Shown here piece by piece: positions 11,669 to 22,745 of a stretch of DNA of 64,000 nt. The DNA comes from Heterocephalus glaber. Its lineage: Eukaryota > Chordata > Mammalia > Rodentia > Bathyergidae. The stretch is taken from contig NW_004624747.1 of NCBI RefSeq assembly GCF_000247695.1, positions 12,168,902 through 12,232,901 of the forward strand. Direction: 5' to 3'. The position numbers and the translations under genes were made by a program. Each line of letters begins with the position of its first letter. Position 1 is the first letter of the stretch. A model generated the notes under the pieces. The model had not been told where the DNA came from. It did no database searches and worked only from the letters and a program-made list of their open reading frames with translations.

Positions 11669-11754
11669 CCAAGCTAAGCCGGTGAGCACAGACAGCTTCC
11701 ACTGAAACTTTCCAAACCCAATGGCTTCCACCGCATCTTCCACCATGAAAGTAT
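11669..11754 (-). CDS. SVOP: SVOP coding exon 3 (ends at a GC splice donor)
   Basis: Encodes residues 66-94, [20 protein letters not shown] then LSVLTGLAW, the approach to and first part of TM1. The acceptor is CTTCCCAG. The exon ends TTGG followed by GCAAGT, so the intron begins with GC, not GT. Joining at this point gives W94 directly followed by M95 of the next exon, as in SVOP. The nearest GT downstream would break the join. GC-AG introns are a known minority class handled by the major spliceosome, usually with an otherwise strong donor, as here (G|GCAAGT). Confidence 0.93.
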
Positions 11755-11949
11755 CTGGGAAGGGAAAAGAGGGAGGGAGAGAAAGGATCAATGCACCTGG
11801 AATTTGTCCCAGCATGTAGGGTGTTGGGAGTGGTTCCCAGACAAACTAATTAACTGCAGCACATACTGCTTCTAGAACTTATCTTAGAAAAATATTCCAC
11901 CAAGTGTGAAGCAGTTACTTTGCTACTGTGACATTATTTGCAGCAGAGG

Positions 11950-12330
11950 AAACTGGGGTTATGGTTTTTATCTAGATATCACCCCAAAGGCTCATGAGCT
12001 CCTATGCGGGGCTTTTAGAGGTGATCATGGGTGTGTGATTAGTCCACTGATGGGTTTATGGCTAGATGTGATGTTGGGAGGTGGAACCTAGTAGGAGCAA
12101 GCGGGTCACTAGGGGGCGTGGCCTGGAAGGCCTTCCTCCTTCCTCTCCACTCTCGGCTTCCCTGCACCATGACATGAGCATGCCAGGACCCTCTGCCATG
12201 CCACGCTGCCTTGGAGCCAGCCAACTATAGACTGAAACCTCTAAAAACGGTGAGCCGAATAAACCTCTCCTCCTTTAAGCCATGGGTATCAGATACTGTG
12301 TCTCAGTGATGAGGAAAGCGACTAAGACAA
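11950..12330 (+). mobile_element. MaLR-type solo LTR
   Basis: Old ERVL-MaLR-like long terminal repeat: GATGTTGGGAGGTGGAACCT, GACATGAGCATGCCAGGACC, an AATAAA-like GAATAAACCTC and the end GCGACTAAGACAA. No internal viral genes adjoin it. Confidence 0.65.
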
Positions 12331-12391
12331 CTGGAAAACACAAGATGTCTACCATTATACAATATGACACAACTATTAAAAAGAATATGCA

Positions 12392-12483
12392 GCCGGGGAT
12401 TTAGCTCAGTGGTTCTGCCGCCTGCCTCGTAAGTGCAAGGTCTGAGTTGGATCCCTGGTACCAAAAAACAAACAAACAAACAA
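12392..12483 (+). mobile_element. ID-like SINE with perfect target duplication
   Basis: Flanked by AAAAAGAATATGCAG on both sides; the tail is (CAAA)n. Confidence 0.9.
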
Positions 12484-12489
12484 AAAGAA

Positions 12490-13350
12490 TATGCAGTTAT
12501 AGAAAGACGCACATAATAGACTAATTTTAAAAACAAAATAAGATGGATAACAAAATACTATGGTTTTGGTCTTGGAAATGTATGCCTTTATGTGGTTATA
12601 TATGCATATACATAGAATATATAAGACTTTAAATTATAGTTTTATTTTTATTGCCTTTGGATGGGAGAGGGGAGGGATCACATGAAGTTTTACCTTTTTT
12701 CCTTTAAAAATTATTACTTCTATAGTCAGGAAGAAATACATGCTTTTTAAAGTTTTGTTTTGTGTTTTGTTTTTACTATGCTGGGGTCTTGTGTATGCTA
12801 GGCTAGCACTCTACCACTGAGCTACGTCCCCAGTCCAAATGCTTTTTTTTAAAAGCAGAATTCCATGCGCATTGAGACAGAAAGAGGTCCACATTGTATT
12901 GTTAAGTGGAAAATGCAAGTCGTGGAGAGGTATGTATCCGAAGAGTGGTCTCTGTAATAAAATTAGATATCAGTGCGTGTGTGCATTCATGCTATACATG
13001 TAGAAAGATAGAATGAATGTCTTACAAACTGCTAACAGAGTCATCTGTGAGAATAGCACTCACTTTTCTACTTTGGACATTTCTATAATGTCTGAATGCT
13101 TGCCAAAAATATGCTATTTTTGTGCTCAGAAAAATCAAAGTACAATTTATAAGCTAATAAGTATTTTGGCAAATACATAAAGACCAAATGTCACATGGCA
13201 CGCAGGATGGCATCCTGGAACAGTATGTGTGGAAGAGCTGGTGACATCTGAATTGAATCTGAGTGTGGGTCTCAGTGTATATCTGTGCATGATGTTAACT
13301 TCTTAGTTTTGACAAATGCACCTTGTTTAGGTGAAATGTTTACCTTGGGG
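12490..13350 (+). mobile_element. Probable ancient L1 remnant
   Basis: CCACATTGTATTGTTAAGTG, GGAAAATGCAAGTCGTGGAG and the surrounding text resemble the 3' part of old mammalian L1. A minus-strand ID-type SINE lies at 12768-12836. Confidence 0.4.
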
Positions 13351-13895
13351 GAGACTGAGTAAAGGGTATATGGGAACCTTCTTGTATTCTGCTATACTTT
13401 GAATCTGAAATCTCTCCCAAAGGCCTGCATGTTAAAGGCGTGGTCCCTCACTGTAGCTCTCTCGAAAGGTATACAACTTCTTAAAGATTGAAGAAAGTTA
13501 GGTTATTGTTGAGGAATATAGTTGAGCTCAACAGTAGTTGAGCTCAGATCTCAGTCTCTCCATCCAGGTCAGTGTTATTTTGCCTCATAACATGGAAGTA
13601 TGCGGAAGGCCACATGCCCTATGGCTATGGGTGGAAATGGATAAGCTGGCACTGCACTCTGGGTAGCATCTGCTGAGGACAGTTGTCGATATACAGGCAT
13701 TTGGGTATAGAGAAAATCTGGTTCCTCATTAATTTAATCCTTATCCACCCATTCTCTATAGTTGCTATTCCATGAAATGCATGCTACCCCTCCTCCCGTG
13801 CTTTTCACTGGCTAGTAAAAGTGGGCCAACCATGCAGTTTTATTCAAGTCTGTCTGCTAGAGGCAGGTCTTCTCCCAGTTTCCCCTTTATATCTT

Positions 13896-13970
13896 AGTAC
13901 TGGGGATTGAACTCTGGTCACTGCACTTGCACAGCAGGCAGCAAAACCGCTGAGCTAAATCCCCGGCTCC
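13896..13970 (-). mobile_element. ID-like SINE
   Basis: Duplication CCCCTTTATATCTT on both sides. Confidence 0.88.
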
Positions 13971-14110
13971 CCTTTATATCTTGAAAATTGTCTCTGTCTC
14001 TTTCTTTTATTCCTTGTAGAGAAATAAAAGTAGCTGAGGGTCTGATCAGCCCTCAGTAGATTATTGGGGGCATGACCTTGAAGGGAATATTTGTTTGTTT
14101 GTTTGTTTTT

Positions 14111-14176
14111 GGTATTGAACTTGGGACCTTTAGCTTTTGAGGCAGGTGCTGGAACCACTGAGCTAAATTCCTGGTC
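14111..14176 (-). mobile_element. ID-like SINE, small internal deletion
   Basis: Duplication CTTGAAGGGAATA on both sides. The 3' GATCCCCG-type segment is shortened. Confidence 0.85.
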
Positions 14177-14589
14177 CCTTGAAGGGAATACTGAGACCTG
14201 ACCCCCTCTCCTCTTTTTATTTCCCATCCCAGCTGCCAAGAGGTGAATAGCGTTTTCTGCCATGTGCTCCTTCCTGATGTGCCTAAAATGAGGGAGCCAA
14301 ATGATCATGGACTGCAACTTCTGGAACTGTGAGCCAAAAACAAATCTTTCCTCTTTTTAAGTTTATTGTCTCACTTATTTTGTTACAGTAACTGGAAGTT
14401 GACTAACACATCTTTTTGTAAATCTAAAATGATTCCAAAATAAAAAGTTAATTAAAAAATAAAAATACTAAAGGAGGATATTGGATGGCCCTTCCAAGGG
14501 CAGCCTCTGGAGATCTCATCAGTCCCTGCTAGGAGCCATCATCATTTTGAAATTTCAACCAGGAGCCTCTTGAGACAATCATAATTTTC

Positions 14590-14765
14590 TCTAAAGTGTG
14601 ATCTGGTGTTTGGCATAGTAGCAGTGTGCTGCAGTTTCCGCATATGCAAAATGGGGGAAATGAGGTTTATAGTGCCATTCGGAACCGGTATGAGGATTAA
14701 ATGGGTAATACATGTAGCATGCTTAGAACAGAGGCTGGCACAGAGCAAATTCTCAGCCAGGGTCA
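14590..14765 (+). mobile_element. MIR
   Basis: Sense MIR: GCAGTTTCCGCATATGCAAA, ATGAGGATTAAATGGGTAAT and AGAGGCTGGCACAGAG. Confidence 0.7.
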
Positions 14766-14998
14766 GCTGCTCCCGTATGCTGTCATCATCAGCATCTCCC
14801 CTATCAATCATTATAACCAAAATCATCCCTGCCATCATCAGTGCACTGCTGTTGCCTTCACTGCCATCACCACCATCGTCATCTAACCACCATTACCACT
14901 CTCACGATCCTCAGCACCACATCACCATCACCAGCATCACCAGCATCACCACCCATCATCATTGTCACTGCCCTTGGACAAGTGTCACACCATCATGC
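14757..14998 (+). repeat. CAT/CAC-rich low-complexity tract
   Basis: Imperfect CATCAC and CATCAT repeats, 160 bases downstream of SVOP exon 2 on the minus strand; any His/Ser-rich frame here is an artefact. Confidence 0.85.
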
Positions 14999-15196
14999 TG
15001 ACTGCCAGTGGTTGTGAGGTCACCTTGCCTGCTGAAGTGAGCCACGTAGCCCCAGCCCACACTTCCACCTCACTTCTGCCCCTCCCGCTGGTCCTTCATG
15101 AGAGCTTTTGAGAGTGTTGCCTGGGGAGGCAACCCTGGCAGCTCAGGGTCCCTGACCGGGGCCCAGGCTCATGCCTCAGCCACAGGGCTCTCTCAC

Positions 15197-15357
15197 CATC
15201 AGTGGGATTGGCAAATTCCTTGGGCACAGCTGCTCCATCGTCCAGCTCAACAGCTTCTAGGCCCACTCGGACCCCTTCGATCTGGACCTCATGCTCTCCC
15301 GAAGCTGTGTCGTCCTCAGACCTTGCACTCTCACCTGTGCGACGGAATTTCACCACC
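15197..15357 (-). CDS. SVOP: SVOP coding exon 2 (cytosolic N-terminal tail)
   Basis: Encodes residues 13-65, from [16 protein letters not shown] to KEFANPTD. This is the acidic, Ser/Thr-rich cytosolic tail before the first membrane segment. The acceptor is TTTTCTCTAG and the donor GTGAGA. The exon enters completing Pro12 and leaves with one base (G) of Asp66. It is separated from exon 1 by a roughly 15 kb first intron. Reading frame, boundaries and length (161 nt) all agree with the family. The SEDD and ELDD runs are visible acidic or phosphorylatable patches, but their role is not known from the sequence. Confidence 0.95.
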
Positions 15358-15617
15358 CTAGAGAAAAGAGCAAATCTGATCAAGATGACTGGCTCAGGGC
15401 CTTGCTGCATAGCTCTTGTACCCAAGACAGATGAATGCTTTTTTCATAGAGAGTTGAATAGCTGGGAACCAGCATTTCCATTCAGTTGGGCTGGAGAATG
15501 AACATATGCTAGGCAAGTGCTCAACCACTGAGCTACATCTCCAGTCCTATTATCTGCGCTTTTGTCATCATATTCAAATTAATCATTCTCAAATCCAATG
15601 TCACAAAGCTTTCCCCC

Positions 15618-15802
15618 TATACAGTGGTACTTTGTTCATGAGCTCAGTTTGTTTTACGATTTGGGGAAAGATGGCTCCATTTATGTTTGTGTGGGGAAGA
15701 TGGCCGTAGTTGTGTTTGTGAAGCAAAATTTTGTCGAACACCTTTGTTTGAGAACTGAATTGTTTGTAAACAGAAGCGCTCGTGAACTGAGGCATTACTG
15801 TA
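15618..15802. mobile_element. Mariner-like MITE with terminal inverted repeats
   Basis: The left end TACAGTGGTACTTTGTTCAT and the right end, whose complement starts TACAGTAATGCCTCAGTTCA, form imperfect inverted repeats of about 24 bases. The element lies at a TA. It contains no complete protein frame. Confidence 0.6.
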
Positions 15803-16849
15803 TTTTCTTCTAAAAGTTTTTTTTTTAAGTTTAGGTCTTGCATTTTGGGTTGACTTTTTTTATAAAGTATATGCCAAGAGTCAATTTCATTCTTCTGCGT
15901 GTGGCTATTAATTGTTTCTAGTATCATTTATTGAAAAGACTGTCCTTTCCCATTGAATGATCTTGGTGTCTTTGTTGAAAACCATCTAATTTAAGGGTTT
16001 ACTGCTAATATATGAGATCTCCCATTACCTTGACAACCAACCTAGGAAGGAGGTCTGATTAGTATACAGTTTTATGGAGGAGAAATCAGATGCCCCAAGA
16101 TGTTAAGGCTCTTGCCCTAGATCACACAGCTTGGTGGAGCTGAGGCTTAGCCTGGCTGTCTTTGGTATTAAAGCTCTTGGTTCAAGTCCCTGGGCAGCAA
16201 GTCTATGCCTCTCCCAAGCATTCCTATGTCTGGAGGAATAAATATGAGACCCAAGCTGAGCTGGCCTATGTGGGTGGGCTTGCCAGATGTGGAAAACAGT
16301 ATGTTCTAGAGCTGGAATCAATGGGCACAGCTTGATGGCAGCCTGGCTGATGGTGCTTCAGGATGCCACCTACTGCAGGGTTCTCTTCCAAACAGAGCCT
16401 CAGAACCCCACAGGGCAGGTTACAACACAGACGGCCGGGCCCCGGCCCCAAGAAGTCTGACTCCCAAGGTCTGCGCTGCAGATGGGAAATTTGTATTTCT
16501 ACCAGTCCTCTCATGCCGCTGACCTTGGCTGGCCTGGGAGGCGCTTTCCTATGCCAGAGTCAGACAAAGTGTTCTGCTGCCCCTCCGCTACCATGAAGTC
16601 GTCCTGTCCAGGAGCCTAGCCTTCCCCCTCCCCCAGTTGACTGCCTGCAGTCCAGCCCCCAATCTGAGAGGCCCAGGACACAGGACTCAACCTGTTCTCT
16701 GAAGCTGGGGCCGCCCTTGCAGCTGGAAAGCAGGTGTCACTTAGGAGCAAAGTCTTAGAGATCAATCACCCTAGACCCGGACACATGCTTAGAAGGTGGG
16801 TCCCAGAGGACCTCTTACAAGCCATTTGCCTGCCAAGAGCAGCATTTGA

Positions 16850-16962
16850 GCCAGGCACATTTGACCCACCACTGCCACATGCCTGTAATACCAGGGCTCC
16901 AGGAAGCTGAGGCAGGAAGATTGCAAGTTCAAGTCTAGCAAGAACCTGTCTCAAAACACATG

Positions 16963-17015
<53 letters not shown>

Positions 17016-17100
17016 CCACGGAAGGAGGAGGAGGAGATAGAGGATGAGAAGGAGAAGGAAGAGGGGAAGGAGGAGAAGAAGGAGAAAGAAAGAAAAAAGC
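16850..17100 (+). mobile_element. B1-type SINE followed by (AC)n and (GGA)n-rich DNA
   Basis: GCCTGTAATACCAGGGCTCC and CCTGTCTCAAAACACA, then an alternating CA tract 16971-17012 and a purine-rich stretch to 17100. Confidence 0.75.
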
Positions 17101-17254
17101 ACTTGATACAGAGTGTGTGTTTATCTGGAGCAGCTTTTAGGGGATCCCGATAGAAATTATAGGATACTTTAAAGTCAGAGTGTGCCCACCATGTTTATTT
17201 GTAGCATCTGCCAGGATCTGTGGGGTAAATCTTCCATGATGGCCAGTTTCAAAC

Positions 17255-17720
17255 TACAATGGTTAAATGACAGGCTCCCCAAAATCCTGTATATTTAACA
17301 ACCAGTCTGCTCTCTAGAGCTGGTACAAGCAGGTGTAGCACCTCACAGAAAGGAAACAGACAAAAGTCCTCAAACCACCGATCCATGGTGCAAAACAGAT
17401 GATCCAAAAACATGCTGAGTCTAAGAAGCCAGTTGCAAGAGGTCACACAGTTCTGATTCCATGTATACGAAGCATCCAGAGCAGGCAAATCCACAGAGAA
17501 AGAAGATTGGTGGTTCCAGGGCCTGGGGATTACCTGGGAATGGGGGCTCCTTGCTTAAAAGGTGCAGGCAGTTTTTAGGGAGGTGATGACACTGTTGTGG
17601 AACTAGACAGAAGGGGGAGTGACTCAACATTGTAAATGCATTAAATACCACTGAATCATATGTTTTTAAACAGTTAAAATGATCAATTTTATATTATGTG
17701 AATTTTGCCATCTGAAAATT
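17255..17720 (+). mobile_element. L1 3' fragment
   Basis: GTTTCAAACTACAATGG-like start, CAATGTATACGAAGCATCCA-like middle (tag GGTGGTTCCAGGGCCTGGGG) and CAGTTAAAATGATCAATTTT. Confidence 0.55.
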
Positions 17721-17917
17721 AAAATCCCAGTAAAAAACCAACTCTGACTATGGCCATGATGTTAGTAGAATGCATTTGTTCATTTGTTGAGCACCTGCCA
17801 TGTGCCAGGCCCACACACGGGTGGGTGGTGCTGGGATTTCGAGGTGTGCCAAAGACTCCATCCTGCAGGGCTCATAGTCTCCTGGGAAGGGAATAAGCAT
17901 TAAAAAGTATATAGATA

Positions 17918-17993
17918 GGGCTGGGGATTTAGCTCAGTGGTTCCACTGCCTGCCTCGCACGCGCAAGGTCCAGAGTTCGAACTCCGGTACCAA
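17918..17993 (+). mobile_element. ID-like SINE
   Basis: Duplication AAAAGTATA(T/C)AGATA. Confidence 0.87.
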
Positions 17994-18286
17994 TTTAAAA
18001 AAAAGTATACAGATACATAGTGGCACAGTCCTAGCTATTGGAGAGGCTGAGGCAGGAGGATGACAAGTTCAAAGTCACTCTCAAAATGTAGAATGGACCT
18101 TGTACTTTCTAGCCAAGCGCCCTGCCTTTGAGGTACATCCTACCCCTGGAATTTCTTCCTTTTAAAAGGTGAATAATTCTCCATTCTATAGATAGACCAC
18201 ATTTTGCTTATCCCTCTATCTGCAACGGACACTCTGGCAATTGTGATACACTGTATATTGTGATACATTTTCTTATTTATTTTTTT

Positions 18287-18360
18287 GGAACCAGGGATCG
18301 AACTCAGGTCCTTGTGTTTGCAAGACAGGCAGCGTAACTACTGAGCTAAATCCCTGGCCC
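18287..18360 (-). mobile_element. ID-like SINE
   Basis: Imperfect duplication TGTG(A/T)TACATTTTC. Confidence 0.85.
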
Positions 18361-18591
18361 TGTGTTACATTTTCCTACTTGAATGGGCCATTGTCTGTCT
18401 AATCACTTCTCTCCTGAGAATTGTTCTTAGTTTGTATTATCACAAGCAAAGCTGAAAACAGCAGGCCAATAGCAGAAGAGGACATGGCAGCATGGCTGGG
18501 AGTGGGTACTCCGAAGTCAGATGGCTTTGCCAAAGCTGGCTTAGCCATTTCTGGGTGACTTCTCTGTGCTTAAGAGTCCTCATCTTAGCCA

Positions 18592-18700
18592 GGCGAGGTA
18601 ACACACAGCTGCAGTCCTAGCACTTGGGAGGCTGAGGCAGGAGAATCACCATGAGCCAGCATGTACTACAAGACAAGACCCTGCCTCAAGAAATATAATA
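18592..18700 (+). mobile_element. B1-type SINE within a MIR
   Basis: CCAGGCGAGGTAACACACAG to CCCTGCCTCAAGAAATA. Target AGTCCTCATCT recurs at 18826. Confidence 0.8.
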
Positions 18701-18702
18701 AA

Positions 18703-18783
18703 GGGCCGGGGATTTAGCTCGGTGATTCTGCCGCCTGCCTCACAAGCACAAGGACCCAAGTTTGATCCCCCGTACCAAAAAAA
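18703..18783 (+). mobile_element. ID-like SINE
   Basis: Inserted in the A-rich tail of the B1 at 18592-18700. Confidence 0.85.
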
Positions 18784-18862
18784 AACCACCCCAAAACAAT
18801 AAAAACAAACAAACAAGCAAAAAGTCCTCATCTGTAAAATGGGGTTATAATCCATGGAAAAT

Positions 18863-18951
18863 GGGCCGGGGATTTAGCTCAGTGGTTCCGCCACTTGCCT
18901 CACAAGCACAAGGACCCAAGTTCAATCCCCGGTGCCAAAAAAAAAAAAAAA
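18863..18951 (+). mobile_element. ID-like SINE
   Basis: Duplication AATCCATG(G/T)AAA. Confidence 0.87.
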
Positions 18952-19604
18952 GGAAAAGAAAAAAATCCATGTAAAGTGCTGAACTCCGGATGCGACCCAT
19001 GACAAGTCCATCTCAATCCGTATCAGCCAGTGTACCACAAATCATCACCTACTTGCATCTCTCCCTATGACAAGTTGCCAGCAGAATAGTTCTGGGTGGG
19101 AGCAGAATTTTGGGAGATATCACAAATGACCTTCCAAAAGGATTGCAGTGGTTGGTATCAGTCACAGAAGGAGTAGGGAGTCATGGATGTTTCTTGAGGA
19201 GGAGATGTGATTAAAGGAGTATTCGAGAAGACATCAGGCCCTGAATTCATCCTGTGGTGTTGACTTCAGAGTCAAGAGAAATCTACGGAGCTTCCCTTCG
19301 TCCATAAAAATGAATTGGCGATGTATGTAAATATTCATTTCCTTCTTTCCCCTATTGATTCTCTATATTTCCATCTTCTGTGACTACCACAGTGGGGGGG
19401 ACTATTTATGGCGTTTATTTTAGAGTTGCTTCTTGAGTCAGAGAGCCCTACTCACGCGTAGATCTCTAACTGGGGCGCATTTCACAGCACCCTTTCCTTA
19501 TTCCACACTTGGAACGTCACAGCCCCAGCCCACCCCATCATAAGCCTTTCACTGGGCCCAGTGTATTTCTCCCAACTCCCAACATATCTCTGTCTGTCTC
19601 AGTC

Positions 19605-19965
19605 TCTCAGTGGTGGTACTGGGCATTGAACCCAGGGCCTTCAGCCTGAGCTGCATCCCAGCTTTTTAATTTAGAAACAGAGTCTCACTAAGTTGCTCAG
19701 GCTGGGCTTGAATTTGCAGTTCTCCTGCCTCAGCCTCACAGAGTTAAAACAGAAATAAAAAAAAGGTGGGTGTGGGATACGCCTGTCATCCCAGCACTCT
19801 GGGAGGCTGAGACAGGAGGATCACAAGTTCAAGCTCATCCTGGGCAGCTTAGCAAGACCCTGTCACAAAATTAAACAATTTTAAAAGGCTGGGTATATAG
19901 CTGAATGGTAGAGCACTTGCCGGGCTTGCGCAGAGCCTGGTGTTCAAGTGACAGCACTATCAAAG
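19605..19965. mobile_element. Inverted pair of B1-ID composite SINEs
   Basis: A minus-oriented composite (19605-19745) and a plus-oriented one (19765-19965) face each other with about 20 bases between. Confidence 0.72.
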
Positions 19966-19969
19966 CAAA

Positions 19970-20415
19970 ACAAATGGACAAAAAGAAAAAAGAGAACTTT
20001 GACATTAAATTATATTCGGAAAGCCAGACTGCATTTTGAATCAGTTGGGTTCCTAAAAGTATTTATCTAGCACATGAGCCAAGATTTCCCGATGAAGAAG
20101 AAAATGTATTATGAAAGAAAAAGAAAATAGCAGTGACATATGTTAAATATATGAGAGCTTCAAAACAGCCTGGCTCTTTTGTGCATATTGCTTGGCATCT
20201 GTATATATCTATCTTATAATTTACCAAAATAGCCAGGAACATTTATTTTACATAATTTTGCTATTTAAGGAAGAGAAAAACTTGAGGAAATGGCTATCAA
20301 TTTAAAGATCTTGTTTGTACCATCAGTTCCTTAAATTAGGGCCTGTGACTTAATTAGGGTCTTTAGATGAGGAAGTTTTACTCTTTTCATCTGAGCGTCT
20401 AGACCTTTATTCCTT
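19970..20415. other. Repeat-free AT-rich stretch in SVOP intron 1
   Basis: No gene and no recognisable repeat. Content is AT-rich with several CTATTTAAGG- and TTAAATTAGG-like blocks. Listed as unexplained unique DNA. Confidence 0.5.
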
Positions 20416-20419
20416 GAGT

Positions 20420-20575
20420 TCATGACAAGCACTCTATCCCTGAGTTAACTCCCTTACCCCTTTTTGAATTGTTTGAGACAGGGTCCTGCTAAACTGGCCT
20501 TGGACTTGTGATCCTCCTGCCTCAGCCTTCCAAGTAGCTAGGATTACAGGTGTGTACCACCACACCCAGCAACCA
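20420..20575 (-). mobile_element. B1-type SINE
   Basis: GAGACAGGGTCCTGCTAAAC to GCTAGGATTACAGGTGTGTA. Confidence 0.78.
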
Positions 20576-20934
20576 ATTTAAGAAGTAACCCATGTCGGGT
20601 CACACAGCTATTGAATAGTGTAAATAGGGAGATTCAAACCTGGGCCAGAACTGGGCTCTCTTCCCTCCTACACCAGACCACCTGTCTTCCTGTAGAACCC
20701 TGCATGCCATCCTGTGATGATCACAGTTGGGCTTGTGCTTCATTTTCAATCTGAAAGATTCATGAACTCAAGGAAGCACATTTCTTCTCAATATAAGCAA
20801 GGAGAAGCATTCTCAGGCAGAAAAGTCCAGCCATGAAAAAAGCTGTTTAAGGGGACAGTGGACCCCCCTCCCTTTGTGAGACACTTTCTGGGAGAGGACA
20901 ATGTCCATGTAACTGGTTCAGGAGTAATCACGTT

Positions 20935-21160
20935 TAATATTTATCCATCACTTCAGGTGCCAGGTCCAAGTCTGAGTGCTAGAAACTGCCTTATATAATT
21001 CCTTCTGCAATCCTAAGAGGGAGATGTTAGTAATAACTCCAGTTTACAGATAAGCAAACTGAGGCTCAGAGAGGTTACACCAATGGGCCCTAGTCCTCTG
21101 GGTAGTATGTAGTGTACAGGAGCCTGGTCTCAGTAGCCTGCACACTTAATTGATCAGCCA
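20935..21160 (-). mobile_element. MIR
   Basis: AGATAAGCAAACTGAGGCTC and AGAGAGGTTACACCAATGG. Confidence 0.65.
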
Positions 21161-21179
21161 ATGCTTTTCTGAGCAAAGT

Positions 21180-21330
21180 CACAAATGTCCCTAAGGAACA
21201 GATTAGAATGCTGATTCCTAGGCCATACTCCAGACTCCATGCTTTTGCATCTTTGCAGAGTGGGCTCAGGAATGTGAATTTTCAGAAGATGTTGACAGTG
21301 ACCACAGAAGTCTGAGAGTCACCCCTTGAT
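21180..21330 (+). mobile_element. MER5-like hAT fragment
   Basis: ATGCTGATTCCTAGGCCATA, GGGCTCAGGAATGTGAATTT and GTCTGAGAGTCACCCC resemble the right half of MER5A. Confidence 0.5.
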
Positions 21331-21554
21331 GCCTTCATGCCCTGAATTGGAGAGATGGAATTTGAGAGGTTGGATATGATGTCTTTTAAGATCCCTTCCA
21401 TTTATGAACGTCTAGAAGTCTATGACTAATAGAAATTTTAGGTTCCTCTGGGTTTTATTTATTTGTATGTTCCTGTCGCCCCCATCAACCTGAACAGCAG
21501 ACCACTGGCTTATACACCCCAAACAAAAGGTAATGATGACAAATAAATAACAGT

Positions 21555-21760
21555 TAACACTATGGAGCCCTTACCATGTGCTGGTAGCTCAGATGAGAAT
21601 TTTGTGAGCATCAGTTCAAGGCAACTTTATGCCCTATGAGGTGGGTGCCCTAATTCTTACTACCTTACAGATGATGAGAACAGACACCTGCAGAGTTAAT
21701 GGGAAAGTCAGGATTCAAACCCAGGTCTGCTTGAGCAGAGCCCAGCTATGGTTCTCTGCT
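21555..21760 (-). mobile_element. MIR
   Basis: TATGGAGCCCTTACCATGTG, CAGATGATGAGAACAGACAC and AGGATTCAAACCCAGGTCTG. Confidence 0.65.
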
Positions 21761-22069
21761 GTGGCCTCATGGAAGGACTGGGCAACTCTTCTGCTGGAAG
21801 AACAGGAACCCTGTGCTATGACTGTCCAGGTGATTTGTACATTTTTGTTATTCATTCAACAACCACACAGTGAAGACCTCTGTGTTAGACCAATGCCTTT
21901 ATGGAACTTAGTCTTTTGCCAAAGGTAACTTGGGGATCATGGACGATGCACACCTTGCTGGGGAAGCAGGTACTAGGGATCCAACTGAGCTGAAAATGGA
22001 GAAGTGACGTTTGAAGAGAGATCTGAAGATGCTCTGGAAATCCAGACTGAATAATTCATTTAGAACACT

Positions 22070-22310
22070 CCAGAGAACTGTTCCTCAACCATGGGCAATT
22101 TAGCCCTCGGGGGACATGGGCAAGATCTGCAGACAATTTTGTCACCATTGGGACTGAGAGTGGGGAATGGCTTGTGACACTGAGTGGCCAGAGGCCAGGG
22201 ATAGTGCTAAATATTCTACAGCTCTCTCCCAACACTACTGCCTGGAGTAAAATGTCAGTGATGTCAAGGTCGAGAAGCCCTCGGTTAAAGACCGAAAGAG
22301 ATGCAATGAG
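22070..22310 (+). mobile_element. MER20-like hAT element
   Basis: Sense orientation: GTTCCTCAACCATGGGCAAT, CCAGGGATAGTGCTAAATAT and a GTCGAGAAGCCCTCGG end. Confidence 0.65.
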
Positions 22311-22504
22311 TAACACCACGACAGTCACCGTAACCTAGGATGGCACCGGGTGCACCCCTCTGGAGAGTTTACAACCACAGTCTTTCAGACCTTAAAATGC
22401 CCTCAAACATGACCCACACACCCCCATGTGTTTTGGGGGAAGTTGAACAAATTATTCAAGATCACACAATGGCTCATATGCAAATATTCATAATTCTTTT
22501 TCTT

Positions 22505-22745
22505 TTTTTTTCTGGTGTTGGGGATCAAACCTAGGGCCATATGCGTGCCAGGCAAGTGCTGTACACCTGAGCTTTACCCTTAGTCCTAATCTGCATAATA
22601 TTTTTTTAAGACATCATGTTGCTATGTAGTTCAGACTGGTCTTGAACTCACTATATAGCCCAGAGTGGCCTTGAACTAGCAGCAAACCTCCTGTCTCAGC
22701 CTCCCAAGTGCTGGGATTATAGGCATGTGTCACTATGCCCAGCAT
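22505..22745 (-). mobile_element. ID-type then B1-type SINE
   Basis: GGTGTTGGGGATCAAACCTA, then GTTGCTATGTAGTTCAGACT to CTGGGATTATAGGCATG. Confidence 0.78.

Larger units (their letters stand above)
13390..14412 (+). mobile_element. MaLR-type LTR interrupted by SINEs
   Basis: Starts around CTTTGAATCTGAAATCTCTC and ends with GAACTGTGAGCCAAAAACAA and AGTTGACTAACACA. Two minus-strand IDs (13896 and 14111) with clear target duplications lie inside. No coding capacity. Confidence 0.55.
18490..18985 (+). mobile_element. MIR split by a B1 and two IDs
   Basis: MIR text (GGTGACTTCTCTGTGCTTAA, GTCCTCATCT, GTAAAATGGGGTTATAATCC, GTAAAGTGCT) is spread over 500 bases because a B1 and two IDs have landed in it. 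Confidence 0.7.

Noticed and set aside
11950..12330. Endogenous retrovirus with genes
   Set aside because: Only an LTR is present, as at 45025 and 57240; no gag, pol or env text adjoins any of them.
14606..15001. His/Ser/Ile-rich 131-residue frame
   Set aside because: Translation of MIR followed by CAT/CAC low-complexity DNA.
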